From: Sandarakinorhabdus oryzae
Lineage (GTDB): Bacteria > Pseudomonadota > Alphaproteobacteria > Sphingomonadales > Sphingomonadaceae
Assembly (NCBI RefSeq): GCF_009733735.1
Contig: NZ_WNJP01000004.1
Location: 1 to 52,409, forward strand
Direction of reading: 5' to 3'
Length of the DNA stretch: 52,409 nucleotides
Within the stretch, counting starts at the first letter, position 1; every line of letters starts with the position of its first letter. Below the pieces are notes generated by a model, which was given only the letters and a program-made list of their open reading frames with translations, made no database searches and was not told the DNA's origin. A program made the position numbers and the translations under genes. Below, piece by piece: positions 1-7,026 of the stretch.

Positions 1-119
1 GCCCAGCCCGGTGCAGCCGCGCGGGCACGCGCAACCGCCGCCGCCACGCCGCCCACCGGCCCACGCCAGATCGCTTCGCCGGTGCAGGGATCGGTGGAAA
101 CAAGCTCAGCAGGCGACAT
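1..119 (-). CDS. astD: N-succinylglutamate 5-semialdehyde dehydrogenase, N-terminal fragment
   Basis: Partial gene: only about the first 39 codons lie in the window, running off the left edge. The translation begins MSPAELVSTDPCTGEAIW, which matches the N-terminal aldehyde dehydrogenase pattern (D-P-x-T/C-G-E-x-x-W) used by AstD. AstD oxidises succinylglutamate semialdehyde to succinylglutamate, the fourth step of the arginine succinyltransferase pathway. The ATG lies inside the 3' end of astA (14-base overlap), so the two are translationally coupled on the same minus-strand transcript. Identity rests mainly on this context; the fragment alone would only say aldehyde dehydrogenase family. Confidence 0.8.
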   Translation of the reverse strand, partial: MSPAELVSTDPCTGEAIWRGPVGGVAAAVARARAAAPGW

Positions 120-1122
120 GACGGATCCTCGTGCCGGGTGTCAGGCCCAGGGGTTCGGCAATGGCGGCGGGCAGGGTGCGGCCGGCATCAGCCAGCGGCG
201 ACAGAAAGGCCTGGAAACCGTGCAGCGTACCGCTCGCCACCAGCGCGGCCGGCGCATCGATGGTGTCGGCCAGGGCGGCAATCTCGCTCTCGCCGGCGCC
301 ACGGATGGTTTTCAGATCATCGATGCGGGCGCTCACCGTCGGGCCGCCGTCGAAGATGTCGACATAATTGTCGAAACTGAAGCCTTCGGCGAGCAACATG
401 GCCAGCGCGGCGCGGCCGGTGGGGTGCGGCTGGCCGATGGCCGCCCGCGCCGCTTCAGGCAACAGCGCGGTGTAGATCGGGTGTTTCGGCATCAGATCGG
501 CGATGAACTGGTTGCCGTGCACGGCGTTGAAGCGGTCGGCCTCCGGGAAACTCAGATCGAAGAACTGGCGGCCCAGCGCATCCCAGAACGGCGAGTTGCC
601 GCTTTCGTCCATCACGCCGCGCAGCTCGGCAATGACCCGGTCGCCAAAGCGCGCGCGGTGCTGGGCGATGAACAGGTAACGCGCCCGCGCCAGCAGCCGG
701 CCCAGGCCGCCGGTGCGCAGATCGGGGTGCAGAAACAGCCCGCCCACTTCCGACGCGCCGTCGAAATCGCTGGTCAATGACAGGAACTGGATGCGCAGCG
801 TGCGGTCCAGTTCCTTGCTGGTCTGGGTGAGGGTGGAAATCTTGTAACTGTAGAAGGGCCATTCGGCGCCGACCCGGCTGAACACCATGCCGGTGCCGCC
901 GATGCGCCCCGTCGCCACCTCTTCAAGCAGCAGCAGGTACAACTCGTTCTCCGGCGCAGCGTCGGTGCGGGCGAAGCTGGCGTCGGACCAGGCCAGGCGG
1001 CGAGCCAGCGCGCCTTCATCCTGCGGCAGGTTGGTGAAGCCGCCACCGGTGAGCCGCGCCAGTTCCAGCACGGCCGGCAGATCGTCCATCCGCGCCGGGC
1101 GGACGCGCCAGAGGCCCATCAT
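106..1122 (-). CDS. astA: Arginine N-succinyltransferase
   Basis: Transfers succinyl from succinyl-CoA to arginine, the committed step of the AST arginine-degradation pathway in the cytoplasm. The 338-residue protein has the usual family length and conserved blocks: FYSYKISTLTQTSKEL, VGGLFLHPDLRTGGLGRLL, MDESGNSPFWDALGRQFFDL, FNAVHGNQFIADLMPKHPIY and GFSFDNYVDIFDGGPT. The open frame extends further upstream, but the start chosen is the ATG ATG pair at 1122/1119, because it overlaps the stop of the upstream hydrolase in an ATGA arrangement and the AstA homology begins there. Its 3' end overlaps astD. One subunit type is expected, since only one astA copy is present. Confidence 0.95.
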   Translation of the reverse strand: MMGLWRVRPARMDDLPAVLELARLTGGGFTNLPQDEGALARRLAWSDASFARTDAAPENELYLLLLEEVATGRIGGTGMVFSRVGAEWPFYSYKISTLTQTSKELDRTLRIQFLSLTSDFDGASEVGGLFLHPDLRTGGLGRLLARARYLFIAQHRARFGDRVIAELRGVMDESGNSPFWDALGRQFFDLSFPEADRFNAVHGNQFIADLMPKHPIYTALLPEAARAAIGQPHPTGRAALAMLLAEGFSFDNYVDIFDGGPTVSARIDDLKTIRGAGESEIAALADTIDAPAALVASGTLHGFQAFLSPLADAGRTLPAAIAEPLGLTPGTRIRHVAC

Positions 1123-2336
1123 CGCTGCCACCCCGCCTGCGCCACGCGCATCAGCACCAGGGCGGCCAATCGCGCCCGCTCCTCCAGCGAATCGGCGCAT
1201 AGAAACTCCTCCGCGCTGTGAATGGCGCCGCCGCGCGGCCCCATGGTGTCCACCACGGCAAGGCCTGTCGCGGCGAGATTGTTGCCGTCACACACGCCGC
1301 CGGTGTCGCGCCAGCCGATGGCGAGGCCGATGGCGCTGCCGCAATCCTTCACCAGGTCAAACAGGCGCTGCTGGTTGGCATCGAGCGGTTTGGGCGGCCG
1401 GGCGAAACGGCCGTGGACATGGACATGCACATCATGCGCCGCCGCCACCGCCGCGACGATCTCGTTGATGCCGGCTTCGGCGCGCAGCTGGGCCGCGGCC
1501 GAGCGCGGCCGCATGTTCCAGCGCAGCACGGCGTTATCCGGCACGATATTGTTGGGCCCGCCGCCATCGATCTTCGCCGGATTGACCGAGAGATCATCGC
1601 CGGCCAGCGTGGCCAGCCGCAGCGCCAGATCGGCGGCGGCGAGCAGCGCATTACGGCCATCCTGCGGGTTGCGCCCCGCGTGCGCCGCGCGGCCGTGGAT
1701 GGCGGCCGAGAAATTGCCGGATCCGGCCCGCGCCCCGGCCAGCGTGCCATCGGGCAGCGCCGGCTCGAAGGTAAGGCCCAGGTGACAGCGTTTGGCGGCT
1801 TCGGCCAGCATGGGCGCCGATCCGGGGGAGGACACCTCCTCGTCCGAATTGAGCACCACCTCCCAACCGATCGCATCGGCAAACGGGCTGGCTTCCAGCG
1901 CGGTCAGCGCCGCCTTGATGACGGCAATGCCGCCCTTCATGTCGGCGACGCCCGGCCCGTTCAGCGTGTCGGCATCCATCCAGCGGCAGGCCTGGAACGG
2001 ATGATCAGCGGCAAACACCGTGTCCATGTGGCCGGTCAGCAGCACTCGCACCGGAGCGTCGGGCCGCTTGACGATGTGGAGATTGTCGCCGTGGGCAAGG
2101 CTGCGCTCCTGACCCGTCGCATCCAGCTGGGTGGCCGGCGCGGCGGCGACGCGGCGGGCGGTGCCGCCCAGTGGCGCAAACGCCGCCTCCAGCACATCCA
2201 CTTGTCGCGCCAGGCCAGCCAGATTGCGGCTGCCGGTGTTGATCGCCGCCCAGGCCTCGATCTCGGCCAGCATGGCGGGGCGCTGCCCGTCGATACGGGC
2301 CAGCGCAAGGGCTTCGACGGGCGTCAGGCTGGTCAT
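1119..2336 (-). CDS. M20-family amidohydrolase of the ast operon (candidate succinylglutamate desuccinylase substitute)
   Basis: A 405-residue M20 (carboxypeptidase G2/ArgE/DapE-like) zinc hydrolase. Visible metal and catalytic motifs: LLTGHMDTVF (His ligand plus activating Asp), GPGVADMKGG (bridging Asp), LNSDEEVSSPGS (catalytic Glu pair) and AIHSAEEF near the C terminus (last His ligand). The middle holds the dimerisation domain with GRAAHAGRNPQDGRNA. It is first in the ast operon and overlaps astA by 4 bases. CPG2-type enzymes release N-terminal acyl groups from glutamate, so cleavage of N-succinylglutamate, normally done by AstE, is a reasonable inference but not shown. The ATG at 2336 was preferred over the upstream in-frame GTG at 2372, which would lie next to a CRP-like operator and has no ribosome binding site. 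Confidence 0.85.
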   Translation of the reverse strand: MTSLTPVEALALARIDGQRPAMLAEIEAWAAINTGSRNLAGLARQVDVLEAAFAPLGGTARRVAAAPATQLDATGQERSLAHGDNLHIVKRPDAPVRVLLTGHMDTVFAADHPFQACRWMDADTLNGPGVADMKGGIAVIKAALTALEASPFADAIGWEVVLNSDEEVSSPGSAPMLAEAAKRCHLGLTFEPALPDGTLAGARAGSGNFSAAIHGRAAHAGRNPQDGRNALLAAADLALRLATLAGDDLSVNPAKIDGGGPNNIVPDNAVLRWNMRPRSAAAQLRAEAGINEIVAAVAAAHDVHVHVHGRFARPPKPLDANQQRLFDLVKDCGSAIGLAIGWRDTGGVCDGNNLAATGLAVVDTMGPRGGAIHSAEEFLCADSLEERARLAALVLMRVAQAGWQR

Positions 2337-2379
2337 CGATGCACCATAATCTGTGATTGATGCCACCGCCACCCATTTT

Positions 2380-2395
2380 TGTGATTCAACTCACA
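2380..2395. promoter_or_regulatory. CRP-like operator TGTGA-N6-TCACA
   Basis: Exact match to the symmetrical consensus of the CRP/FNR superfamily: TGTGA at 2380-2384, six-base spacer TTCAAC, TCACA at 2391-2395. It lies in the divergent intergenic region between the ast operon (ATG 2336) and the amino-acid permease (TTG 2525), so it could control both. The regulator is not in the window. Confidence 0.55.
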
Positions 2396-2524
2396 TCAGC
2401 GCGCCAGGCTGGGCTGCTCTGCCACCTTGACCACACGCACTATTGCTGGGCATGACGGACGGATGAAATGGCGTCGGCTCCGAGGGAGGGGTCTGGTGCC
2501 ACCGGGTTCGTAAGGGGAAATTGC

Positions 2525-4084
2525 TTGAACAAATGGCGCGTCAAGTCGCTGGATTCGATTCTGGCGACCGCTGAGAAGAAATCGCTCACCCGCTCGCTGG
2601 GGGCGTTCCAGCTCACCATGCTGGGCATTGGCGGCATCATCGGCACCGGCATCTTCGTGCTCACCGCCGAAGCCGCGCAATTGGCCGGCCCCGGCATGCT
2701 GATCAGCTTCGTGCTCTCCGCCGCGGTCTGCGGCCTCGCCGCGCTCTGCTACGCCGAACTGGCCGCGATGGTGCCGGTTTCGGGCAGCGCCTACACCTAT
2801 AGCTATGCGACCTTCGGCGAGATCCTGGCCTGGATCGTCGGCTGGGCGCTGGTGCTGGAATATGCGGTGGCGGCATCGGCGGTTGCGGTCGGCTGGTCAG
2901 GCTATATCGTTGGCGTCATTCAGAATTTTGCCGGCATCGCAATCCCGCCGGAATTGGTCAACGGGCCTTATGCCGGCGGCATCATCAACCTGCCGGCGGT
3001 GGGCATCGCGCTGGCCGTCACCTGGCTGCTGGTCATCGGCACCAAGGAAAGCGCCACCGTCAACGCCGTGCTGGTGGTGATCAAGGTGCTGGCGCTGGCC
3101 GCCTTCGTGGCGCTCGCCCTGCCCGCTGCCCAGTCAGACAAGTTCGTGCCCTTCCTGCCGCTCGGCATCACCGGTTCGATCTCGGCCGCCTCGATCATCT
3201 TCTTCGCCTTCGTGGGCTTCGACGCGGTCTCCACCGCGGCCGAAGAGACCAAGGACCCGCAGAAGAACATCCCGATCGGCCTGATGGGCAGCCTGGTGAT
3301 CTGCACCATCTTCTACATGCTGGTCGGCGCCGGCGTCATCGGCGCCTATGGCGCGCAGCCGGTGTTTGGCCCCAACGGCGAAGCCCTGTCGCCGGGCAGC
3401 CTGGAACTCACCGCCCAGTGCAAGAGCTTTGCCGAAGCCACCATGCCGGTGGTCTGCTCCAAGGAAGCCCTGGCCCACGTGCTGCGAATGATCGGTCACC
3501 CCGGCATCGGCAACGTGCTCGGCCTAGCTGCCGGCTTCGCGCTGCCCTCCGTCGTGCTGATGATGATGTTCGCGCAGACCCGCGTGTTCTTCGTGATGAG
3601 CCGCGATGGCCTGCTGCCGGGCGCCTTGTCGAAGGTCCACCCGAAATATCGCACGCCGCACGTGGTGACGATCATCACCGGCCTGGGCGTGGCGATCTCG
3701 GCGGCCTTCTTCCCGGTGGGGCAGCTGGCCTCGGTCTCGAACGGCGGCACGCTGTGCGCCTTCTTCTTCGTGTCGCTCGCCATCATGACCCTGCGGCGCA
3801 CCGATCCCGATCGCCGGCGCGTATTCCGCACGCCCGCCGTGTGGGTGGTGGCGCCGCTCGCCGCGCTGGGCTGCCTGCTGCTCTTCGCCTTCCTGTCGAT
3901 CGAGGCGCAGATGGTGTTCTTCGGCTGGGCGGCGATCGGCCTGGTGTTCTACTTCATCTATGGCCGCAGCCGCTCCAACGTGGCGAGCGGCGTGACCGAA
4001 GTGGGCGAGCTGAGCCCGGACGTGCCGCCGCAGGGCGTTGCGCCGCTGCCGGGGATCCATACGCCGGGTGGGAAAGATGCGTGA
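2525..4084 (+). CDS. Cationic amino-acid transporter (APC superfamily permease)
   Basis: A 519-residue inner-membrane permease with about 12 hydrophobic segments. The first helix carries the APC substrate-site motif GIGGIIGTGIFVLTAEAA, followed by SGSAYTYSYATFGEILAWIVGW, and the middle has FFAFVGFDAVSTAAEETKDPQ, all typical of the CAT/YhdG branch that moves cationic or branched amino acids with protons. The start chosen is TTG 2525 (MNKWRVKSLDSIL): AAGGGGA lies seven or eight bases upstream and homologous permeases begin this way, whereas the ATG at 2468 adds a non-homologous tail. It is divergent from the ast operon and shares its regulatory region, which suggests uptake of arginine or a related amino acid. 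A residue block at about 300-330 with two Cys (QCKSFAEATMPVVCSK) is a periplasmic loop insertion typical of this subfamily. Confidence 0.9.
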   Translation: MNKWRVKSLDSILATAEKKSLTRSLGAFQLTMLGIGGIIGTGIFVLTAEAAQLAGPGMLISFVLSAAVCGLAALCYAELAAMVPVSGSAYTYSYATFGEILAWIVGWALVLEYAVAASAVAVGWSGYIVGVIQNFAGIAIPPELVNGPYAGGIINLPAVGIALAVTWLLVIGTKESATVNAVLVVIKVLALAAFVALALPAAQSDKFVPFLPLGITGSISAASIIFFAFVGFDAVSTAAEETKDPQKNIPIGLMGSLVICTIFYMLVGAGVIGAYGAQPVFGPNGEALSPGSLELTAQCKSFAEATMPVVCSKEALAHVLRMIGHPGIGNVLGLAAGFALPSVVLMMMFAQTRVFFVMSRDGLLPGALSKVHPKYRTPHVVTIITGLGVAISAAFFPVGQLASVSNGGTLCAFFFVSLAIMTLRRTDPDRRRVFRTPAVWVVAPLAALGCLLLFAFLSIEAQMVFFGWAAIGLVFYFIYGRSRSNVASGVTEVGELSPDVPPQGVAPLPGIHTPGGKDA

Positions 4085-4091
4085 CCGGCCA

Positions 4092-4264
4092 GTGATTATC
4101 GCGCAGCGATAATCACGGACTCGGTCGCATCCGGACGGCGAGCGAAAAGGGCGGCCCCAACAGGCCGCCCTTTTTGACTCGTCCGACGGCGCGGCTTCGC
4201 CGCGCACTACTTGCCTTCCTCTAGCTTCCAAGCGGACTCGGCGGCTTTGCCGCCGGCCGCGCCT
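4092..4264. repeat. Four-hairpin intergenic repeat, copy 1
   Basis: Four inverted repeats in series: 4092-4116 (11-bp stem, loop GCA), 4146-4173 (terminator stem), 4189-4205 (GCGCGGC-TTC-GCCGCGC) and 4240-4254 (GGCGGC-TTT-GCCGCC). GACTCG occurs three times (4118, 4176, 4235), between stems. The same architecture and much of the sequence recur at 34843-35011. Both copies lie just after the stop of a plus-strand gene. Confidence 0.75.
4146..4175. terminator. Bidirectional intrinsic terminator
   Basis: Stem AAAGGGCGGCC / GGCCGCCCTTT around loop CCAACA, followed by a T run on the plus strand and preceded by A residues, so it can stop transcription of the permease (plus) and of the convergent adenosine-kinase-like gene (minus). 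It is the second hairpin of the repeated intergenic element. Confidence 0.75.
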
Positions 4265-5250
4265 CAGTCCAGCTTGCTCGCCACCAGTGTCCGCAAATCC
4301 GCCTCCGGCCGCGCGCCGAAGTGCGAAATCACTTCCGCTGCCGAAATGCACCCAATCCGCGCGCAGTCGGGGAGCGACCGCCCCTGCACCAGCGCCGCCA
4401 TGAAACCGCCCGCAAACAGATCGCCTGCGCCGGTGGTATCCACCACCTTGGCCACCCGTTCCCCCGGCACCTCATACCGGTGCCCGCCGCCGATCACGAC
4501 CGCGCCCTTCTCGCTGCGGGTGACGACGGTGATGCAGGCGTGCCTGGCCAGCTCCGCCATCGCCGCGTCGATATCGTCGGTCTGATACAGGGCTTTCACC
4601 TCATTCTCGTTGCCGAACATGATGTCGACATGGCTTTCCAGCAGAGCGCGGAAATCGCCGCGGTGGCCTTCCACGCAGAACACGTCCGACAGGGTGAAGG
4701 CCACCTTGTTGCCCGCCTCGCGCGCCACCTTGATCGCCGCCTGCATGGCCGCGCGCGGCGCCGCCGGATCCCACAGATAGCCTTCCAGATAGAGAATACC
4801 GGCCTGGGCCACGAGCGCCGCATCAAGATCGCTCGAATCCAGTTCCTGGCAGGCGCCGAGATAGGTGTTCATCGTGCGCTCGCCATCGGGCGTCACCACG
4901 ATCAGGCAGCGCCCGGTCGGCGGACCACCGCTGGCCGGCGCCGTGGCGAAATGCACGCCGGCGGCGCGGATATCATGGGTGAAGACCTGGCCGAGCTGAT
5001 CACTGGCCACCCGGCCGACAAATGCCGTCCTCGCGCCCAGTGCCGCCGCACCCACCACCGAATTGGCCGCCGAACCGCCGCTGATCTCCCGCCCCGGCCC
5101 CATCGCGCCATAGAGCGCCTCGGCTTCGGTGGCATCGATCAGCCGCATGCAGCCATGCTGGATGCCGCGGCTGGAGAGGAAATCCGGCGTCTCGCTGCTG
5201 ATCACGTCAACGATGGCGTTGCCCATGGCGAGAATGTCATACTGCGGCAT
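4264..5250 (-). CDS. Adenosine kinase-like PfkB-family carbohydrate kinase
   Basis: A 328-residue ribokinase/PfkB-fold kinase, close in pattern to bacterial adenosine kinases: N-terminal YDILAMGNAIVDVI, substrate-site SGGSAANSVVGAAALGARTAFVGRV, and C-terminal VVDTTGAGDLFAGGFMAAL, where DTTGAGD holds the anion hole and catalytic Asp. It would phosphorylate adenosine or a related nucleoside/sugar with ATP in the cytoplasm, for purine salvage. ATG 5250 is preceded by AGGAG at good spacing; a TTG one codon earlier is less likely. It is convergent with the permease and divergent from the EI24 gene. Confidence 0.85.
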   Translation of the reverse strand: MPQYDILAMGNAIVDVISSETPDFLSSRGIQHGCMRLIDATEAEALYGAMGPGREISGGSAANSVVGAAALGARTAFVGRVASDQLGQVFTHDIRAAGVHFATAPASGGPPTGRCLIVVTPDGERTMNTYLGACQELDSSDLDAALVAQAGILYLEGYLWDPAAPRAAMQAAIKVAREAGNKVAFTLSDVFCVEGHRGDFRALLESHVDIMFGNENEVKALYQTDDIDAAMAELARHACITVVTRSEKGAVVIGGGHRYEVPGERVAKVVDTTGAGDLFAGGFMAALVQGRSLPDCARIGCISAAEVISHFGARPEADLRTLVASKLD

Positions 5251-5326
5251 CAAAAGCTCCTGACGAACGTGCGCGAGCCTTAGCGGCTTGCCGCTGCCCT
5301 GCCCACCCCCTACCTAGGTGGACGAA

Positions 5327-6037
5327 ATGCCCGCCGCCTTCATCCTCAGCTTCGCGCAATTGTGGGACCCGGCCATCCGCCGCGTCCTGCTGCGCGCGCT
5401 GTTGCTGACATTGCTGCTGTTCGCCGGCCTGGCGTACTTGGTGTTCAAGGGCATCGCCATGATCGAAACGGCTGGCTGGCCGCAATGGCTGCAAAGCTTC
5501 TGGACCAACGGCGCCGGCGACGCCGCAGCTGTCCTCCTCTCCCTCCTCCTCACCTGGCTCGGCTTCACCAGCATCGCCACCGCCGTGATGGCCATGTGGC
5601 AGGACGAGATCATCGTCGCCGTCGAAACCCGCTACTACCCGCAAGCCAAGGGCCACGCGCTCGGCTTTGGCGTCGAGTTCGCCATGGGCGGCCGCGCCGC
5701 CATCCGCGTCGCCCTCATCAACGCGCTGCTGCTGCCAGCCTACCTCCTCCTCCTCGTCACCGGCATCGGGCCGCTCATCCTGTTCATCATCGCCAACGGC
5801 TGGGCGCTGGGCCGCGAATATCTCGAAGCCGTCGCCGCCCGTCACGTCCCGCTGGGCGAAAGCCGCGCCTGGCCCGGGCAGCACAAATGGGACAGCTGGG
5901 GCATCGGATTCCTGACCGCCGCCCTCTTCGCCCTGCCCTTCTTCAACCTGATCGCCCCCCTGATGGGCGCGATGATGGCAACCCACATCTTCCACCGGGA
6001 ACGGGAAGAGGAAGCGAAAGCGCGGCCAGCCAGTTAA
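5327..6037 (+). CDS. EI24 domain-containing (CysZ-like) membrane protein
   Basis: A 236-residue integral membrane protein with about four to six hydrophobic segments, among them LLRALLLTLLLFAGLAYLVF, ALINALLLPAYLLLLVTGIG and a last one near residue 200. The block YYPQAKGHALGF, followed by WALGREYLEAVAARH, is typical of the EI24/CysZ family (PF07264). Some members help sulfate uptake, but no sulfate genes are adjacent, so the substrate is unknown. The ATG at 5327 is chosen because AGGTGG sits five bases before it; a GTG three codons earlier overlaps that site. Confidence 0.75.
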   Translation: MPAAFILSFAQLWDPAIRRVLLRALLLTLLLFAGLAYLVFKGIAMIETAGWPQWLQSFWTNGAGDAAAVLLSLLLTWLGFTSIATAVMAMWQDEIIVAVETRYYPQAKGHALGFGVEFAMGGRAAIRVALINALLLPAYLLLLVTGIGPLILFIIANGWALGREYLEAVAARHVPLGESRAWPGQHKWDSWGIGFLTAALFALPFFNLIAPLMGAMMATHIFHREREEEAKARPAS

Positions 6038-6042
6038 GCACG

Positions 6043-6076
6043 CGTCACCGCGGCGAACGCCGGGGCCCATCGCCCA
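6043..6076 (+). repeat. Outer inverted repeat, left arm
   Basis: A 34-base unit that is the reverse complement of 6648-6681 with three mismatches, including an internal palindrome CGGCGAACGCCG. It opens a nested pair of inverted repeats around a low-GC gene. Confidence 0.8.
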
Positions 6077-6114
6077 TGCCTCCCGCCAAGCGCGCCTTTT
6101 GGGGTAGAGTCACA

Positions 6115-6153
6115 AGAAGGCCTCCGGCGGGCAGGGTCGCAGACCCTGCACCC
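6115..6153 (+). repeat. Inner inverted repeat, left arm
   Basis: A unit of about 38 bases matching the reverse complement of 6571-6608; it contains its own hairpin CAGGGTC-GCA-GACCCTG. Only the hairpin core differs, with compensating changes (GGGTC/GACCC here, GGGCC/GGCCC in the partner). Confidence 0.8.
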
Positions 6154-6238
6154 GGCTGTTTTCAGTCGACCCTCTGCGACTGCTTTGGGGCGATCTTTTG
6201 CCTTTGCCGAATGGGAGCAAGTGTGGCAGCCTTGCGGC

Positions 6239-6511
6239 ATGTCACTTTATTCGAAGTCTTGGCTCCTATCCATTTGGCTGTTCTTGTTGTTTCTTACCTG
6301 TCCTCTCTGGTTAGCTGTTTTGGATCGAAGCCACCTGTTGATCGGCTTCGCCTTCTTATTGGTTCAGGGCCTCTTGCCGTTCGCCTTCCGCTGTCCGAAT
6401 TGTGGCCTTTCGCTGTTCAGAAGCAACAAGGGCTTTTTTGCATTGAACACGCCTTGGCCTCGATCGACATGTGGTCATTGCGGTCGCGACCATCGGTTCG
6501 CGACGAATTGA
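6239..6511 (+). CDS. Small membrane protein with C-terminal CxxC zinc-ribbon-like pairs
   Basis: Not recognised as a named family. The 90-residue product has two hydrophobic segments (about residues 8-30 and 33-50) followed by FRCPNCGLSLF and, 20 residues later, CGHCGRDH: two CxxC pairs that would bind one zinc. Base composition is clearly more AT-rich than its neighbours and codon use differs (for example TTG, TTT and TTC runs), which suggests transfer. It is bracketed by nested inverted repeats at 6043-6153 and 6571-6681. The start is uncertain: ATG 6239 was used, but the frame is open from a TTG at 6185 and a GTG at 6221 follows GGAG closely. Confidence 0.6.
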   Translation: MSLYSKSWLLSIWLFLLFLTCPLWLAVLDRSHLLIGFAFLLVQGLLPFAFRCPNCGLSLFRSNKGFFALNTPWPRSTCGHCGRDHRFATN

Positions 6512-6570
6512 GCATCCGCAGAGCAGTAGCAATCCGGCATTACGGGAACTGAGCGCCCAAAAACGAAAGT

Positions 6571-6608
6571 GGGTGCAGGGCCTCAGGCCCTGCCCGCCGG
6601 AGGCTTCT
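6571..6608 (-). repeat. Inner inverted repeat, right arm
   Basis: Reverse-complement partner of 6115-6153, with internal hairpin CAGGGCC-TCA-GGCCCTG and the same outer sequence CCCGCCGGAGGC. It lies about 60 bases after the stop of the zinc-ribbon membrane gene. Confidence 0.8.
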
Positions 6609-6647
6609 TCTTTAATCTACCGCGAGGAGCGCGGTTGATGCTGCGAT

Positions 6648-6681
6648 TGGGCAATGGGCCCCGGCATTCGCCGTGGTGACG
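6648..6681 (-). repeat. Outer inverted repeat, right arm
   Basis: Reverse-complement partner of 6043-6076 (31 of 34 bases). It ends just before the stop of the small minus-strand membrane gene at 6686. Similar short palindromes are known to be scattered through many GC-rich proteobacterial genomes, so an independent origin of each arm is possible. Confidence 0.8.
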
Positions 6682-6685
6682 GGGG

Positions 6686-6904
6686 TCAGATGATCCCGCC
6701 GCCCATGAACAGGCGGAACGCGCCGACGACGATCACCACAAGGTTGAGGTTCCGCCCGGCGTCCTTGCCCGACAGGAAGCCCAGCCCCAGCCCGACCATG
6801 GCGAGCGGGATGATCGCCCAGTTGGCCCAGCCGAGGAACGGCAGGAAGGCGAAGACGGCGAGGGCCAGGGCAAAGAGGCCAATCACCAGCGAGAGGGCGT
6901 TCAT
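6686..6904 (-). CDS. Small two-helix membrane protein, unknown function
   Basis: A 72-residue protein with two hydrophobic helices (LSLVIGLFALALAVFAFLPF and WAIIPLAMVGLGLGFLSG) and a third weaker one near the C terminus (NLVVIVVGAFRLFMGGG). No family is recognised; short proteins of this pattern are common in sphingomonads. ATG ATG at 6907/6904 is preceded by AGGGG; the second ATG gives the better spacing. The open frame continues upstream to 6964 without a convincing start. It is divergent from the acyl-CoA dehydrogenase operon. Confidence 0.55.
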   Translation of the reverse strand: MNALSLVIGLFALALAVFAFLPFLGWANWAIIPLAMVGLGLGFLSGKDAGRNLNLVVIVVGAFRLFMGGGII

Positions 6905-6986
6905 CATGCCCCTGATGTGGGGACCCGGCGGGCGCGCACAAGACGCCGCAGCGACATTATTCACAGGGTTGTGCGGCTCTCGAATC

Positions 6987-7008
6987 AGGTTTACGTAAAC
7001 GTCAACCT
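6987..7008. promoter_or_regulatory. LiuR-like MerR-family operator
   Basis: An imperfect 22-base palindrome whose core TTTACGTAAACGTCAA (6990-7005) matches the known pattern of LiuR, the MerR-family repressor of branched-chain amino-acid and acyl-CoA catabolism genes (TTGACGT-WW-ACGTCAA). It lies about 20 bases before the start of the first acyl-CoA dehydrogenase, a repressor-like position. The regulator gene is not in the window. Confidence 0.55.
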
Positions 7009-7026
7009 GCTTTGGGGAGTGAAGCC

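Noticed and set aside
4092-4264. Four-hairpin region as a tRNA cluster or structured small RNA gene
   Set aside because: No cloverleaf, anticodon arm or CCA-type end fits, and the stems are separate short hairpins.
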